This document shows, in pieces, positions 1-6,424 of a DNA stretch of 6,782 bases. Numbering within the stretch: the stretch's first letter is position 1; each line of letters opens with the position of its first letter. A program made the position numbers and the translations under genes. The DNA comes from Dichotomicrobium sp964650735 (GTDB taxonomy: Bacteria; Pseudomonadota; Alphaproteobacteria; Rhizobiales; Rhodomicrobiaceae), in assembly GCA_964650735.1 (NCBI GenBank), contig CAZYUT010000118.1, positions 1-6,782 of the forward strand, written 5' to 3'. The notes beneath the pieces are model-generated. The model was not told the DNA's origin and did not search any database. It saw nothing but the letters and a program-made list of their open reading frames with translations.

Positions 1-248
1 ATGCAACCTGCGGGCTCGTCGAGGCGAAATGATGTCAAGTACAGGTCTTCTTCGACCTGCACGGAGCGTTGCCGCAGTTCCTGAGGAAAGCTTGCCAATT
101 CCTCCGGCGAGACAAGGCGGCCGCCCCAGACAGCGATAAGTTCCCCCTTGGCGATCGGGGCTTGGGCGAACACATAGTTGTTTCCGGTTTCCGGATTTTG
201 GGCCACGTCGCATTTAAATGACAAGAACGAGCAAGAACGATCTGTCAT
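1..248 (-). CDS. SET-domain protein, N-terminal part (cut by window edge)
   Basis: This is the first 82 codons of a gene that runs off the left edge. Seen: the N-terminal half resembles the opening of a SET domain, with a pattern like NPETGNNYVFAQAPIAKGE, then VWGGRLVSPEEL and a segment ending EDLYL. Known: SET domains transfer methyl groups from S-adenosylmethionine to protein lysines. Bacterial members are usually small single-domain proteins, and some act on host histones or on bacterial proteins. The NHSC-type catalytic motif and the C-terminal tyrosine would lie beyond the window, so activity cannot be judged. The ATG at 248 is chosen because AAAGGA (257-262) sits 8 bases upstream. An in-frame ATG at 272 would add eight residues but has no clear ribosome site. 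The gene is divergent from tlyA. The SET assignment is by recognition of sequence style and is moderately sure; the substrate is unknown. Confidence 0.65.
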   Translation of the reverse strand, partial: MTDRSCSFLSFKCDVAQNPETGNNYVFAQAPIAKGELIAVWGGRLVSPEELASFPQELRQRSVQVEEDLYLTSFRLDEPAGC

Positions 249-390
249 GATTTTGGTCCTTTGAACGCGCATTCGCGGCAGTGTATTCGTCCGCAGCCTT
301 AGCGGTGCTAACGGTCTGATAATACCGGTAATTCTCTCTCGATCGCGGGTCGCGAGACGAATTCGGTGGGGCTATTTAAAGTAAAGCGAC
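249..390. promoter_or_regulatory. Divergent intergenic region between the SET gene and tlyA
   Basis: This 142-base gap must carry the start signals for both flanking genes if each has its own promoter. The half towards tlyA is AT-richer (around 318-336 and 372-386), with TATTTAAA at 373-380 as a possible but unpaired -10-like stretch. A small inverted repeat, TCGCG-GGT-CGCGA, lies at 343-355. No well-spaced -35/-10 pair is convincing in either direction. Confidence 0.35.
257..262 (-). promoter_or_regulatory. Ribosome binding site of the SET-domain gene
   Basis: On the minus strand these bases read AAAGGA, 8 bases before the ATG at 248. This decides the start at 248 over the in-frame ATG at 272. 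Confidence 0.55.
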
Positions 391-1134
391 ATGAACCGCG
401 AGCGGAAATTGCGGCTTGATGCGTTTGTGGCGAGTCAGGGCTTAGCGCCATCGCGGGCGCGGGCGCGCGACCTGATCAGACGCGGGCTGGTGCGCGTGGA
501 CGGCGCGGTCGTGAGCAAAGCCGCCGCGCTTGTCGGCCACGATGCGGAAATCACGATCACGGGAGACGAAGCGGCTTACGTCTCGCGCGCCGCGCTGAAG
601 CTGGCCGCCGCGCTCGATGCATTCGGCTTCGATCCGTCGGCGCGCGCGGCGCTCGATATCGGCGCGTCGACCGGCGGCTTCACCCAAGTATTGCTGGAAC
701 GAGGCGCGCGGCGCGTTTATGCCGTCGATGTCGGGCGGGGGCAGCTTCACGAGAGCCTCGTTGCCGATCCCAGTGTCATCAGCCTCGAACAGCGCGATGC
801 GCGCAGCTTGAGCCCTGACGACCTGCCGGAGCCGGTTGGCGCGATTACTGTTGATGTGAGCTTCATCTCGCTGCGGCTCGTGCTTCCCGCTGTACTGGCC
901 TTCGCTGCGCCCGATGCATGGCTGGTGGCGCTCATCAAGCCGCAGTTCGAGGTTGGCCGGGCGCATGTGGGCAAGAGCGGTATCGTCTCGGACGCCGCCG
1001 CAACGGAGCGATCCGTTGAGACGATTCGCCAAATGGTGGCTGATCAGGGCTGGCAGACTCTATCGCCGATCCCGTCGCCCCTGCGCGGCCAGCGGGGAAA
1101 CCAGGAGCATCTGCTTGGCGCTTGGTACGGCTAG
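391..1134 (+). CDS. tlyA: TlyA-family rRNA 2'-O-ribose methyltransferase
   Basis: The 247-residue protein has the normal TlyA architecture and length. Residues about 6-60 form an S4 RNA-binding domain (RLDAFVASQGLAPSRARARD, then GLVRVDG). From about residue 62 there is an FtsJ/RrmJ-type Rossmann methyltransferase with SAM motif DIGASTGGFT at 89-98. Likely catalytic residues are K70 (SRAALKL), D154 (TVDVSF), K183 (LIKPQFE) and E239 (GNQEHLL). Known: TlyA methylates cytidine 2'-hydroxyls, C1920 of 23S rRNA and in some species also C1409 of 16S rRNA, and its loss gives capreomycin resistance in mycobacteria. The older name 'hemolysin' is probably misleading. The ATG at 391 is the first possible start, because TAA lies in frame at 382-384. 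The ribosome site is poor, with only AAAG nearby and GGTGGGG far upstream. The gene stands alone: the next plus-strand gene is 290 bases away. Confidence 0.92.
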   Translation: MNRERKLRLDAFVASQGLAPSRARARDLIRRGLVRVDGAVVSKAAALVGHDAEITITGDEAAYVSRAALKLAAALDAFGFDPSARAALDIGASTGGFTQVLLERGARRVYAVDVGRGQLHESLVADPSVISLEQRDARSLSPDDLPEPVGAITVDVSFISLRLVLPAVLAFAAPDAWLVALIKPQFEVGRAHVGKSGIVSDAAATERSVETIRQMVADQGWQTLSPIPSPLRGQRGNQEHLLGAWYG

Positions 1135-1135
1135 A

Positions 1136-1201
1136 GCGCACTGCGAAAAGCATGTCCCGGACTCGATCCGGGATGGGCACCGGCTTTCGGATAAAATGCG
1201 C
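1136..1201. repeat. Palindromic intergenic repeat directly after tlyA
   Basis: A 66-base imperfect palindrome starts one base after the tlyA stop codon. Nested complementary arms are GCGCA (1136-1140) with TGCGC (1197-1201), CGAAAAG (1144-1150) with CTTTCG (near 1184-1189), and a perfect 7-bp core TCCCGGA (1155-1161) with TCCGGGA (1167-1173) around a 5-base loop. It resembles the dispersed palindromes found in many copies in Hyphomicrobiales genomes, often abutting a TAG stop as here; that is from memory of such elements, not a search. No T-run follows the core, so it is not a standard intrinsic terminator, though it could slow polymerase or protect the tlyA mRNA end. Confidence 0.6.
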
Positions 1202-1424
1202 GTTACACGGCCCATGTGATTATGCCACACTGTTGCCATGATGTTGCAGCAACCGGAAGGGCGTCAGCGGGCTGTACGCCCGCCGCGAACACCAACACCA
1301 GCAGGACATCATCAATGGTAAAGCGCGCAAAGTTTGCCATGCGCGGCTGACCATTCGGCGCTTTCGCCGTCTCGCTCAGCCGTGTGTCCATATAAATCTT
1401 CAAGACCACACGAGAGCGAGTTTC
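1202..1424. other. Intergenic region upstream of the ABC exporter
   Basis: No gene is convincing here. It contains a short GC hairpin (GCGGGC 1267-1272, loop TGTAC, GCCCGC 1278-1283), a larger nested hairpin at 1344-1382 and an AT-rich TATAAAT at 1391-1397. The AT-rich stretch could be a -10 element for the exporter, but no -35 at proper spacing is evident. A minus-strand reading frame (1203-1391, 62 codons from an ATG) crosses most of it and is not recognisable. Confidence 0.4.
1344..1382. promoter_or_regulatory. Nested hairpin 43 bases upstream of the ABC exporter start
   Basis: Outer arms CGGCTGA (1344-1350) and TCAGCCG (1376-1382) are perfectly complementary. Inside them CGGCG (1356-1360) and CGCCG (1365-1369) pair around the 4-base loop CTTT. 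The two stems are separated by a 5/6-base internal loop. The stems sit just before the exporter's ribosome site region (GAGAGCGAG, 1412-1420), so a role in the leader RNA or as a protein-binding palindrome is possible. It has no poly-T tail, so a Rho-independent terminator is unlikely. Confidence 0.4.
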
Positions 1425-3272
1425 ATGTTACGCTGGATAGAACGACGTATTTCGCCATTTCGACGCGCATCAATAGAGCGTCCCCCCGAAAATATCATCG
1501 GCTTCTTCTGGCATTACTGCCGCCAGATCTGGGGTACATTGCTGGCCGTCGTCGTGATCGGCTCGCTGGCCGCCCTGATCGAAGTCGCTCTGTTCACTTT
1601 CCTCGGACAGATCGTCGATTTGGCCCGCTCCGCTGAGTCGCCTCAAACTTTCTTTGAGCAGAACGGCCAACTTCTCCTGCTCATGGCGGCATTCGCGATC
1701 CTGCTGCGCCCGATCACATTTCTGGTTCATATCTCGATCATCAACCAGTCGCTGATCCCCTCATTCACGAACCTGATCCGTTGGCAGGCGCACCGGTACA
1801 TGCTTCGGCAGAGCCCGTCGTTCTTTCAGGACGATTTCGCCGGGCGCATTGCCAACCGGGTGATGACGACGGGCGCAGCGTTGCGTCAGGCGATAGTGGA
1901 CCTGACCGATTCGCTCTGGTTCGTAACAATCTACGCGGTCTCTGCGCTCACCGTACTGTTCTCGGCGGACCCGCGGCTGATGGCGCCGCTATTGGTCTGG
2001 CTGGCGGCCTATGGCTTCATGCTGTTCTATTTCGTGCCGAAGGTGAAGGAACGCTCGGCCGTGATGTCGGATGCGCGCTCCACGCTGGCGGGGCGGATTG
2101 TGGACAGCTACGTGAACATCCAGACGGTCAAGCTTTTCGCGCGGACCGACCACGAGGACGACTACGCGGCTGACGGCATCGCGCGCCACACCTCCAGATT
2201 TCAGAATCAGATGCGGCTGCTCACCCTGATGGAGGTCATCCTCTGGACAATGAACGGCATCATGATCACGACGACCGTCGGGCTCGCGCTGTGGCTGTGG
2301 AGCCAGCAGCTTATCACGCTTGGCGCGATCGCGACCGCCGCCGGCCTTGTCATCCAGATCAACAACATGTCCGGCTGGACAATGTCGGTAGTCACCAGCG
2401 TTTTCGAGAATATCGGCGAGGTTCAGGAAGGGATCAAGTCGATCGCCCGGCCGTTGCGACTGGTCGATGCCAGGGATGCGCGGCCGCTGAAGGTCACGCG
2501 TGGCGAGATTCGTTATGAAAATGTGACCTTCCACTACGGCAAGGAGGGCGGGCTGATCGAAGATCTTAACCTGACCATTCAACCGGGCGAGAAGGTCGGG
2601 CTGGTCGGGCGTTCCGGCGCGGGCAAGTCGACGCTGGTCAACCTGCTGCTGCGCTTTCATGACCTGGAACGCGGACGCATCCTGGTTGATGGGCAGGACA
2701 TCGCCCACGTCACACAGGAGAGCCTCCGCCAGCAGATCGGCATGGTCACTCAGGACACCTCGCTGCTGCATCGCTCGATCATCGACAACATTCGTTACGG
2801 CAGGCCGGAGGCAAGCGACGAGGAGGTGTTTGAGGCAGCCCGGCGCGCGCATGCCGATCACTTCATCCCCGACCTGCGCGACTGGCAGGGGCGGACCGGA
2901 TACAAAGCGCATGCGGGCGAGCGGGGCGTGAAGCTATCGGGCGGCCAACGCCAGCGCATTGCGATCGCGCGGGTGCTGCTCAAAGATGCGCCGATCCTGG
3001 TCCTTGATGAGGCGACTTCGGCGCTGGACAGCGAGGCCGAAGCCGCCATCCAGGAGCAGCTTTACAATCTGATGCAGGGCAAGACCGTCATCGCCATCGC
3101 GCACCGGCTATCGACCATTGCGATGCTCGACAGGCTGGTGATCATGGATCAGGGCCGCATCGTCGAGCAGGGCACGCATGATGAGCTGGTGCGCGCGGGC
3201 GGCATATACGCCTCGTTATGGGCGCGCCAGTCCGGCGGCTTTCTGTTCGAGGGCAAAGGAAAGGTGGCGTAA
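1425..3272 (+). CDS. ABC exporter, fused permease and ATPase (ABCB/MsbA-like half-transporter)
   Basis: The 615-residue protein is a type IV-fold ABC exporter half-transporter expected to work as a homodimer in the inner membrane. Residues about 35-335 form the membrane domain, with hydrophobic segments near 38-60, 82-104, 162-180, 185-204, 270-292 and 297-312. Residues about 360-600 form the nucleotide-binding domain, which is complete: Walker A GRSGAGKST (395-403), Q-loop Q443, signature LSGGQ (504-508), Walker B ILVLDE (524-529) with catalytic E529, D-loop SALD and switch histidine H560. The protein is therefore predicted active. The substrate cannot be told from sequence; lipid, peptide or drug export are all possible in this family. 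The start at 1425 follows GAGAGCGAG, a modest ribosome site. It appears to be transcribed alone, and no partner periplasmic or outer-membrane component is nearby. Its stop lies 9 bases from the convergent DUF2842 gene. Confidence 0.93.
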   Translation: MLRWIERRISPFRRASIERPPENIIGFFWHYCRQIWGTLLAVVVIGSLAALIEVALFTFLGQIVDLARSAESPQTFFEQNGQLLLLMAAFAILLRPITFLVHISIINQSLIPSFTNLIRWQAHRYMLRQSPSFFQDDFAGRIANRVMTTGAALRQAIVDLTDSLWFVTIYAVSALTVLFSADPRLMAPLLVWLAAYGFMLFYFVPKVKERSAVMSDARSTLAGRIVDSYVNIQTVKLFARTDHEDDYAADGIARHTSRFQNQMRLLTLMEVILWTMNGIMITTTVGLALWLWSQQLITLGAIATAAGLVIQINNMSGWTMSVVTSVFENIGEVQEGIKSIARPLRLVDARDARPLKVTRGEIRYENVTFHYGKEGGLIEDLNLTIQPGEKVGLVGRSGAGKSTLVNLLLRFHDLERGRILVDGQDIAHVTQESLRQQIGMVTQDTSLLHRSIIDNIRYGRPEASDEEVFEAARRAHADHFIPDLRDWQGRTGYKAHAGERGVKLSGGQRQRIAIARVLLKDAPILVLDEATSALDSEAEAAIQEQLYNLMQGKTVIAIAHRLSTIAMLDRLVIMDQGRIVEQGTHDELVRAGGIYASLWARQSGGFLFEGKGKVA

Positions 3273-3281
3273 CAGACGGCG

Positions 3282-3515
3282 CTACCGGCTGGGCGCGTCG
3301 CCCTGCCGGTTAGCGTGGCGCGGGCGCATCCACCAGATGATCGCCGCACAGACCGCGAACCAGACCGCCGCAACGACAAAATAAAACGCAAGTTGAAGGC
3401 CAAGAGCCGTGCCCGGCAGGCGCACGATGGCCACGCTCACGGCGAACCACAGATAGAACACCGTGAAAACAACCATGGCCATGACGCCGATGAATTTGCG
3501 TGTGCGATCCGTCAT
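3282..3515 (-). CDS. DUF2842 small inner-membrane protein
   Basis: A 77-residue protein with two predicted transmembrane helices, about residues 8-31 and 38-62, separated by a short turn containing RLPG. It has a basic N-terminus (MTDRTRKF) and a basic hydrophilic tail after WWMRPR. This layout and the RKFIG and LPG positions match the DUF2842 family, which occurs mainly in Alphaproteobacteria and has no established function. The start is uncertain. The ATG at 3515 gives the family-like N-terminus; ATG at 3527 and TTG at 3533 are in frame upstream, and none has a strong ribosome site. Third codon positions are GC-rich like the neighbours, supporting a real gene. It is divergent from the heme A synthase gene and convergent with the ABC exporter. 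A link to respiratory membranes is only a guess from location. Confidence 0.8.
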   Translation of the reverse strand: MTDRTRKFIGVMAMVVFTVFYLWFAVSVAIVRLPGTALGLQLAFYFVVAAVWFAVCAAIIWWMRPRHANRQGDAPSR

Positions 3516-3588
3516 GGCGCGCACCATACTCAAATGCCGCGTTCCGCGCCAACGGAAAAAAGCGGCCCGCTTGCGACACTGCGCACGC

Positions 3589-3617
3589 TTGCTGTCACTG
3601 TGGCACCGGACTAAATC
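3589..3617 (+). promoter_or_regulatory. Candidate promoter of the heme A synthase gene
   Basis: TTGCTG (3589-3594) and TAAATC (3612-3617) are separated by 17 bases, fitting a housekeeping sigma factor promoter, and lie 27 bases before the chosen ATG. The -10 is a weak match to consensus. The region 3516-3644 is the only gap available for promoters of both divergent genes. Confidence 0.35.
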
Positions 3618-3631
3618 GCTTCACAGCATGT

Positions 3632-3637
3632 GGAGGT
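3632..3637 (+). promoter_or_regulatory. Strong ribosome binding site that sets the heme A synthase start
   Basis: GGAGGT lies 7 bases before the ATG at 3645. It falls inside the reading frame that would begin at the GTG at 3630, which argues for ATG 3645 as the true start. Confidence 0.75.
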
Positions 3638-3644
3638 ATGCACC

Positions 3645-4724
3645 ATGACCGACGCCGTCGCGCTGAGCCAGACGCAAGCGCAATCCACCAGCGCTGACAA
3701 CGCGATCCGCATCTGGCTGGGCGGCGTCATCACGCTGATCTTCGCAATGGTGGTCGTTGGCGGCGCCACGCGGCTGACCGGCTCCGGCTTGTCGATCACC
3801 GAGTGGAAACCGATCCTCGGCGCGATCCCCCCGCTCTCTGCCGCCGACTGGCAGGAAGCCTTCGACAAATACCGCCAGATCCCGCAATACCAGCTCGTCA
3901 ACAAGGGCATGAGCCTCGCGGAGTTTCAGTTCATCTACTGGTGGGAGTGGGCGCACCGCTTCCTGGGCCGGGTCATCGGCGTTGCCTTCGCCGTTCCGTT
4001 CATCGCCTTCGCGCTGGCTGGCTACATCCGCCGCGACCTTGCGCCGAGCCTGATCGCGCTGTTCGCGCTGGGCGCCCTGCAGGGCTTTATGGGCTGGTAC
4101 ATGGTGCAGAGCGGGCTGGTCGACCGGGTATCGGTGAGCCAGTACCGCCTGGCGGCGCATCTCGGGCTGGCCGCGATCATCTATGCCGCGATGATATGGG
4201 TGGCGCTCGGCGTTGGGCACCCAGCGCGCGTGTTGAAGCGAAGCTGGGTATGGCTATCGGCCGCCGGGCTCGCGGCGTTTACGTTTGTCCAGATCGTGCT
4301 CGGCGCATTCGTGGCCGGGATGAAGGCCGGTTTCGCCTACAACACCTGGCCGCTCATGGACGGGGAATTCATTCCAGACGGGCTGATGGTCATGCAGCCG
4401 TGGCATCTCAACCTGTTCGAGAACGCGCTGACCGTGCAGTTCAATCATCGCATCGGCGCGTACCTGCTATTCGCCTGGGCGATCATACACGCGCTCGCAA
4501 TGGTGAGGAGCCATCATCCCTCGCGCCTGACGGCGCTGGTCCTCGCGGGCGCTGTCACGCTGCAGGCCGTACTCGGCATCTGGACGCTCGTGGCGCATGT
4601 GCCGCTTAGCCTTGGGCTGGTGCATCAGGCCGGCGCATTTATCGTGCTGGCGATCGCGGTGTATCACCTGCATGAGCTGTCTCGCGCAGGGGAACGCCTC
4701 AACGCGCCGCAGATCCGCAGCTAA
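3645..4724 (+). CDS. ctaA: Heme A synthase, COX15/CtaA family
   Basis: The enzyme oxidises the C8 methyl of heme O to a formyl group, making heme A for aa3-type cytochrome oxidases, in the inner membrane. The 359-residue protein has about eight transmembrane helices in two repeated four-helix halves. Each half keeps its histidine pair: H104 in EWAHR and H172 in AAHLG, then H268 in FNHR and H327 in VHQAG. E101, before H104, corresponds to the glutamate essential in Bacillus CtaA. The N-terminal GGATRLTGSGLSITEWKP and the loop NTWPLMDG are typical of the COX15-like bacterial class. There is no cysteine in the protein, so it lacks the loop disulfides of Bacillus CtaA, as expected for this class. 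ATG 3645 is chosen over GTG 3630 because of the ribosome site GGAGGT. The other assembly genes (ctaB, ctaG, oxidase subunits) are not in the window. Its 3' end overlaps the convergent DUF3179 gene by 26 bases. Confidence 0.95.
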   Translation: MTDAVALSQTQAQSTSADNAIRIWLGGVITLIFAMVVVGGATRLTGSGLSITEWKPILGAIPPLSAADWQEAFDKYRQIPQYQLVNKGMSLAEFQFIYWWEWAHRFLGRVIGVAFAVPFIAFALAGYIRRDLAPSLIALFALGALQGFMGWYMVQSGLVDRVSVSQYRLAAHLGLAAIIYAAMIWVALGVGHPARVLKRSWVWLSAAGLAAFTFVQIVLGAFVAGMKAGFAYNTWPLMDGEFIPDGLMVMQPWHLNLFENALTVQFNHRIGAYLLFAWAIIHALAMVRSHHPSRLTALVLAGAVTLQAVLGIWTLVAHVPLSLGLVHQAGAFIVLAIAVYHLHELSRAGERLNAPQIRS

Positions 4725-5709
4725 CCCGCTCGCCCGCTGCCGGACATTCCTGAATGATATTGATTTCTGGATAAAACGCGTGGGCGACAAACGCGAATGT
4801 CACTTCGTAAGGCATATCGTCCTGGCCGCGCCGGACCGAGACCGTGCCAACATCGCGCCCGCTCGCGACTTGATCGGCATCGAGCGCCGATGCCTGACCG
4901 GGCTGCCAGCTGAGCGAGACGTCGCCTGCTGCGATCTGCTTGTGCGCGCGCAGCAGTTCGAGCGAGATGATCATGGGTTTCTCGGTCCGCACCATCACCA
5001 CCCGCACCATCGGGTTGATATCTTCGGGCAGATCGCCGCGGAACAGGAAGGGCCGCGCACTGGAGTCATAGCCCGCATACGGGTTGCGGCCGTAGTTCCG
5101 GAAGTCCGGATCGTTCGGCACGAGGATCCGCCCGTCCGGATGCCGCGCGCGGAACTGCGCGAGCGACTCCAGCCGCGCGGGCAGGATGTCGAGCTGCGCG
5201 CCCGTCATCTCGCCGACGATGGCCTCGCCGGTGAATTGCTGCCACCAGCTTTCGGTGAGGCGGTCATACATCACGAGGTCGGAATTGCGAAGCTTGCCCG
5301 TGGTGCCGAAGGTCGTGACCTCGCCCTTCACCACGCGCTCGAACACCACCGCTGAATTGCACAGCGGGCAATAAGTGACAGCGACGGGTTCGCCGCCGAC
5401 ATTGTCGTTGACGATCTCGTGCCAGATCAGGATGCGCAGCGGATAGGCGCGCGCATCGCCGCCTATCTCCAGGCCGATCACCGGCTCGTTTGCCTTCACC
5501 TCGGTCTCGTCCGCAACCGGCTGGAACTTCGGGTTGTCGATCGACGGGATGCCGTCTTTCGGCGGGCCGCCCGACATGATCTCGTTCCATTCGATCGCGC
5601 GCTTGGAGAAGTCGGTGCCGGCCCAGCCTTGCCGCTCCCAGACGCTGGGGTTGGCGGCGGCGGTTGTGGCTGTGACGATCGCGATGAGGAAGGGGGCGAT
5701 GGCGCGCAT
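4699..5709 (-). CDS. Secreted DUF3179 protein
   Basis: A 336-residue protein with an N-terminal signal peptide (hydrophobic residues about 4-18, likely cleavage near AAAN), so it is exported. The rest matches DUF3179, a family of unknown function: IPSIDNPKF near 54-62, ARAYPLRIL and the nearby H97, the hallmark TYCPLCNSA (112-120), then TGKLRNSDLVMYDR (137-150) and ESWWQQFTGEA. There are exactly four cysteines: C114 and C117 in the CPLC motif, and C322 and C331 near the C-terminus. The CPLC pair could bind metal or form a disulfide; this is inference. The gene is the second of a tight pair with the thioredoxin gene: its ribosome site AGGGAG overlaps the upstream stop codon and only 10 bases separate the reading frames. 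Its end overlaps the heme A synthase gene by 26 bases. Family identification is confident; the role is unknown. Confidence 0.9.
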   Translation of the reverse strand: MRAIAPFLIAIVTATTAAANPSVWERQGWAGTDFSKRAIEWNEIMSGGPPKDGIPSIDNPKFQPVADETEVKANEPVIGLEIGGDARAYPLRILIWHEIVNDNVGGEPVAVTYCPLCNSAVVFERVVKGEVTTFGTTGKLRNSDLVMYDRLTESWWQQFTGEAIVGEMTGAQLDILPARLESLAQFRARHPDGRILVPNDPDFRNYGRNPYAGYDSSARPFLFRGDLPEDINPMVRVVMVRTEKPMIISLELLRAHKQIAAGDVSLSWQPGQASALDADQVASGRDVGTVSVRRGQDDMPYEVTFAFVAHAFYPEINIIQECPAAGERVSCGSAAR

Positions 5710-5715
5710 GGGCGG

Positions 5716-5721
5716 CTCCCT
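5716..5721 (-). promoter_or_regulatory. Ribosome binding site of the DUF3179 gene, overlapping the thioredoxin stop
   Basis: The minus strand reads AGGGAG, 6 bases before the ATG at 5709. Its first bases are part of the TAG stop (5720-5722) of the upstream gene, the usual arrangement for translational coupling. Confidence 0.7.
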
Positions 5722-6325
5722 AGCTTGACGGTTGGGCGAGGTAATAATCGAGCAGCGCGCGGGCCTCGCCGGAGCGCCAGTCCACCGCGCCCTGGATGTA
5801 GCCCATCACCGCGCCAGACTTGCCGATGACATAGGTGGTTGGCATGCCGAACAGGGCGAAGGGCGCGCCCGCGCCTTCCGGCGGGTTGATCGCGCCAACG
5901 CGCTGGTCCGGATCGGTATAGATTTCCAGCGTGTCGAGCCCGAGCCGCTGATAAAACGGGATGACCTTGTTGCGCCCGGCCTGATCCAGCGAGATCGCCA
6001 CGACCGCGAACGGCTGGTCCGCCCGGTCGCGCGCGAGTTCGTCGAGCCACGGCATCTCATGGACGCAGGGCGCGCACCACGTCGCCCAGAAGTTGAGCAG
6101 CACGACCTTGCCGCGAAAGTCGGCAAGCGTGACCGCCTTGCCCATGCCGTTCTCGAACGGGACAGGCTGAGGCACTTCGGCCGGTTGCATGACAGTAAAC
6201 TGGCCGCTATGGCCGACAAGCGGCGGCGGATCGTTTTCGCCAGCGGCGAGCGACGTCGCCGCAAGCAGCGATGCGCCGAGCAGGGCGGCGGCGAGCCAGA
6301 GGGCGCGGCGAGAGGGTGCGGGCAT
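5720..6325 (-). CDS. TlpA-like periplasmic thioredoxin
   Basis: A 201-residue protein with a basic N-terminus and hydrophobic segment (about 8-28) that is either a cleaved signal peptide or a membrane anchor, putting the domain in the periplasm. From about residue 50 it has a TlpA/ResA-type thioredoxin fold: TLADFRGKVVLLNFWATWCAPC with active site WCAPC (83-87), then VVAISLD, and the cis-proline P162 in GMPTTYVIG. C84 and C87 are its only cysteines. Known: TlpA-type proteins are periplasmic thiol reductants that serve cytochrome c maturation or the copper sites of cytochrome oxidase. Which applies here cannot be read from sequence. The insert INPPEGAGAPFALFG before the cis-proline fits the TlpA/AhpC-TSA style. 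The start at 6325 has GGGAGA 5 bases upstream. It is the first gene of a pair with the DUF3179 gene. Confidence 0.9.
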   Translation of the reverse strand: MPAPSRRALWLAAALLGASLLAATSLAAGENDPPPLVGHSGQFTVMQPAEVPQPVPFENGMGKAVTLADFRGKVVLLNFWATWCAPCVHEMPWLDELARDRADQPFAVVAISLDQAGRNKVIPFYQRLGLDTLEIYTDPDQRVGAINPPEGAGAPFALFGMPTTYVIGKSGAVMGYIQGAVDWRSGEARALLDYYLAQPSS

Positions 6326-6330
6326 CCGGG

Positions 6331-6336
6331 TCTCCC
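6331..6336 (-). promoter_or_regulatory. Ribosome binding site of the TlpA-like gene
   Basis: The minus strand reads GGGAGA, 5 bases before the ATG at 6325, supporting this start. Confidence 0.55.
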
Positions 6337-6424
6337 AAAACGTGTCGGGAGAAGTGTCCGCGCTTCTGCCGCTTCGGGCAAATCAGCTTGTGGTGATATT
6401 CGCGTGATCGAGACTTCAGATTGG

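Noticed and set aside
1155..1173. Rho-independent terminator for tlyA
   Set aside because: The 7-bp stem is good but no T-run follows; the surrounding nested arms fit a dispersed palindromic repeat better.
1989..2912. Long open frame (307 codons) antisense to the ABC exporter
   Set aside because: The plus-strand exporter is complete with all ATPase motifs; the antisense frame has no recognisable domain and is a by-product of GC-rich codon use.
3630..3644. GTG start adding five residues to heme A synthase
   Set aside because: The strong ribosome site GGAGGT lies inside this extension and is properly spaced for the ATG at 3645.
4597..5355. 252-codon plus-strand frame from inside heme A synthase into the DUF3179 region
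   Set aside because: Out of frame with heme A synthase and antisense to DUF3179; the low-complexity, His- and Arg-rich translation has no known motif.
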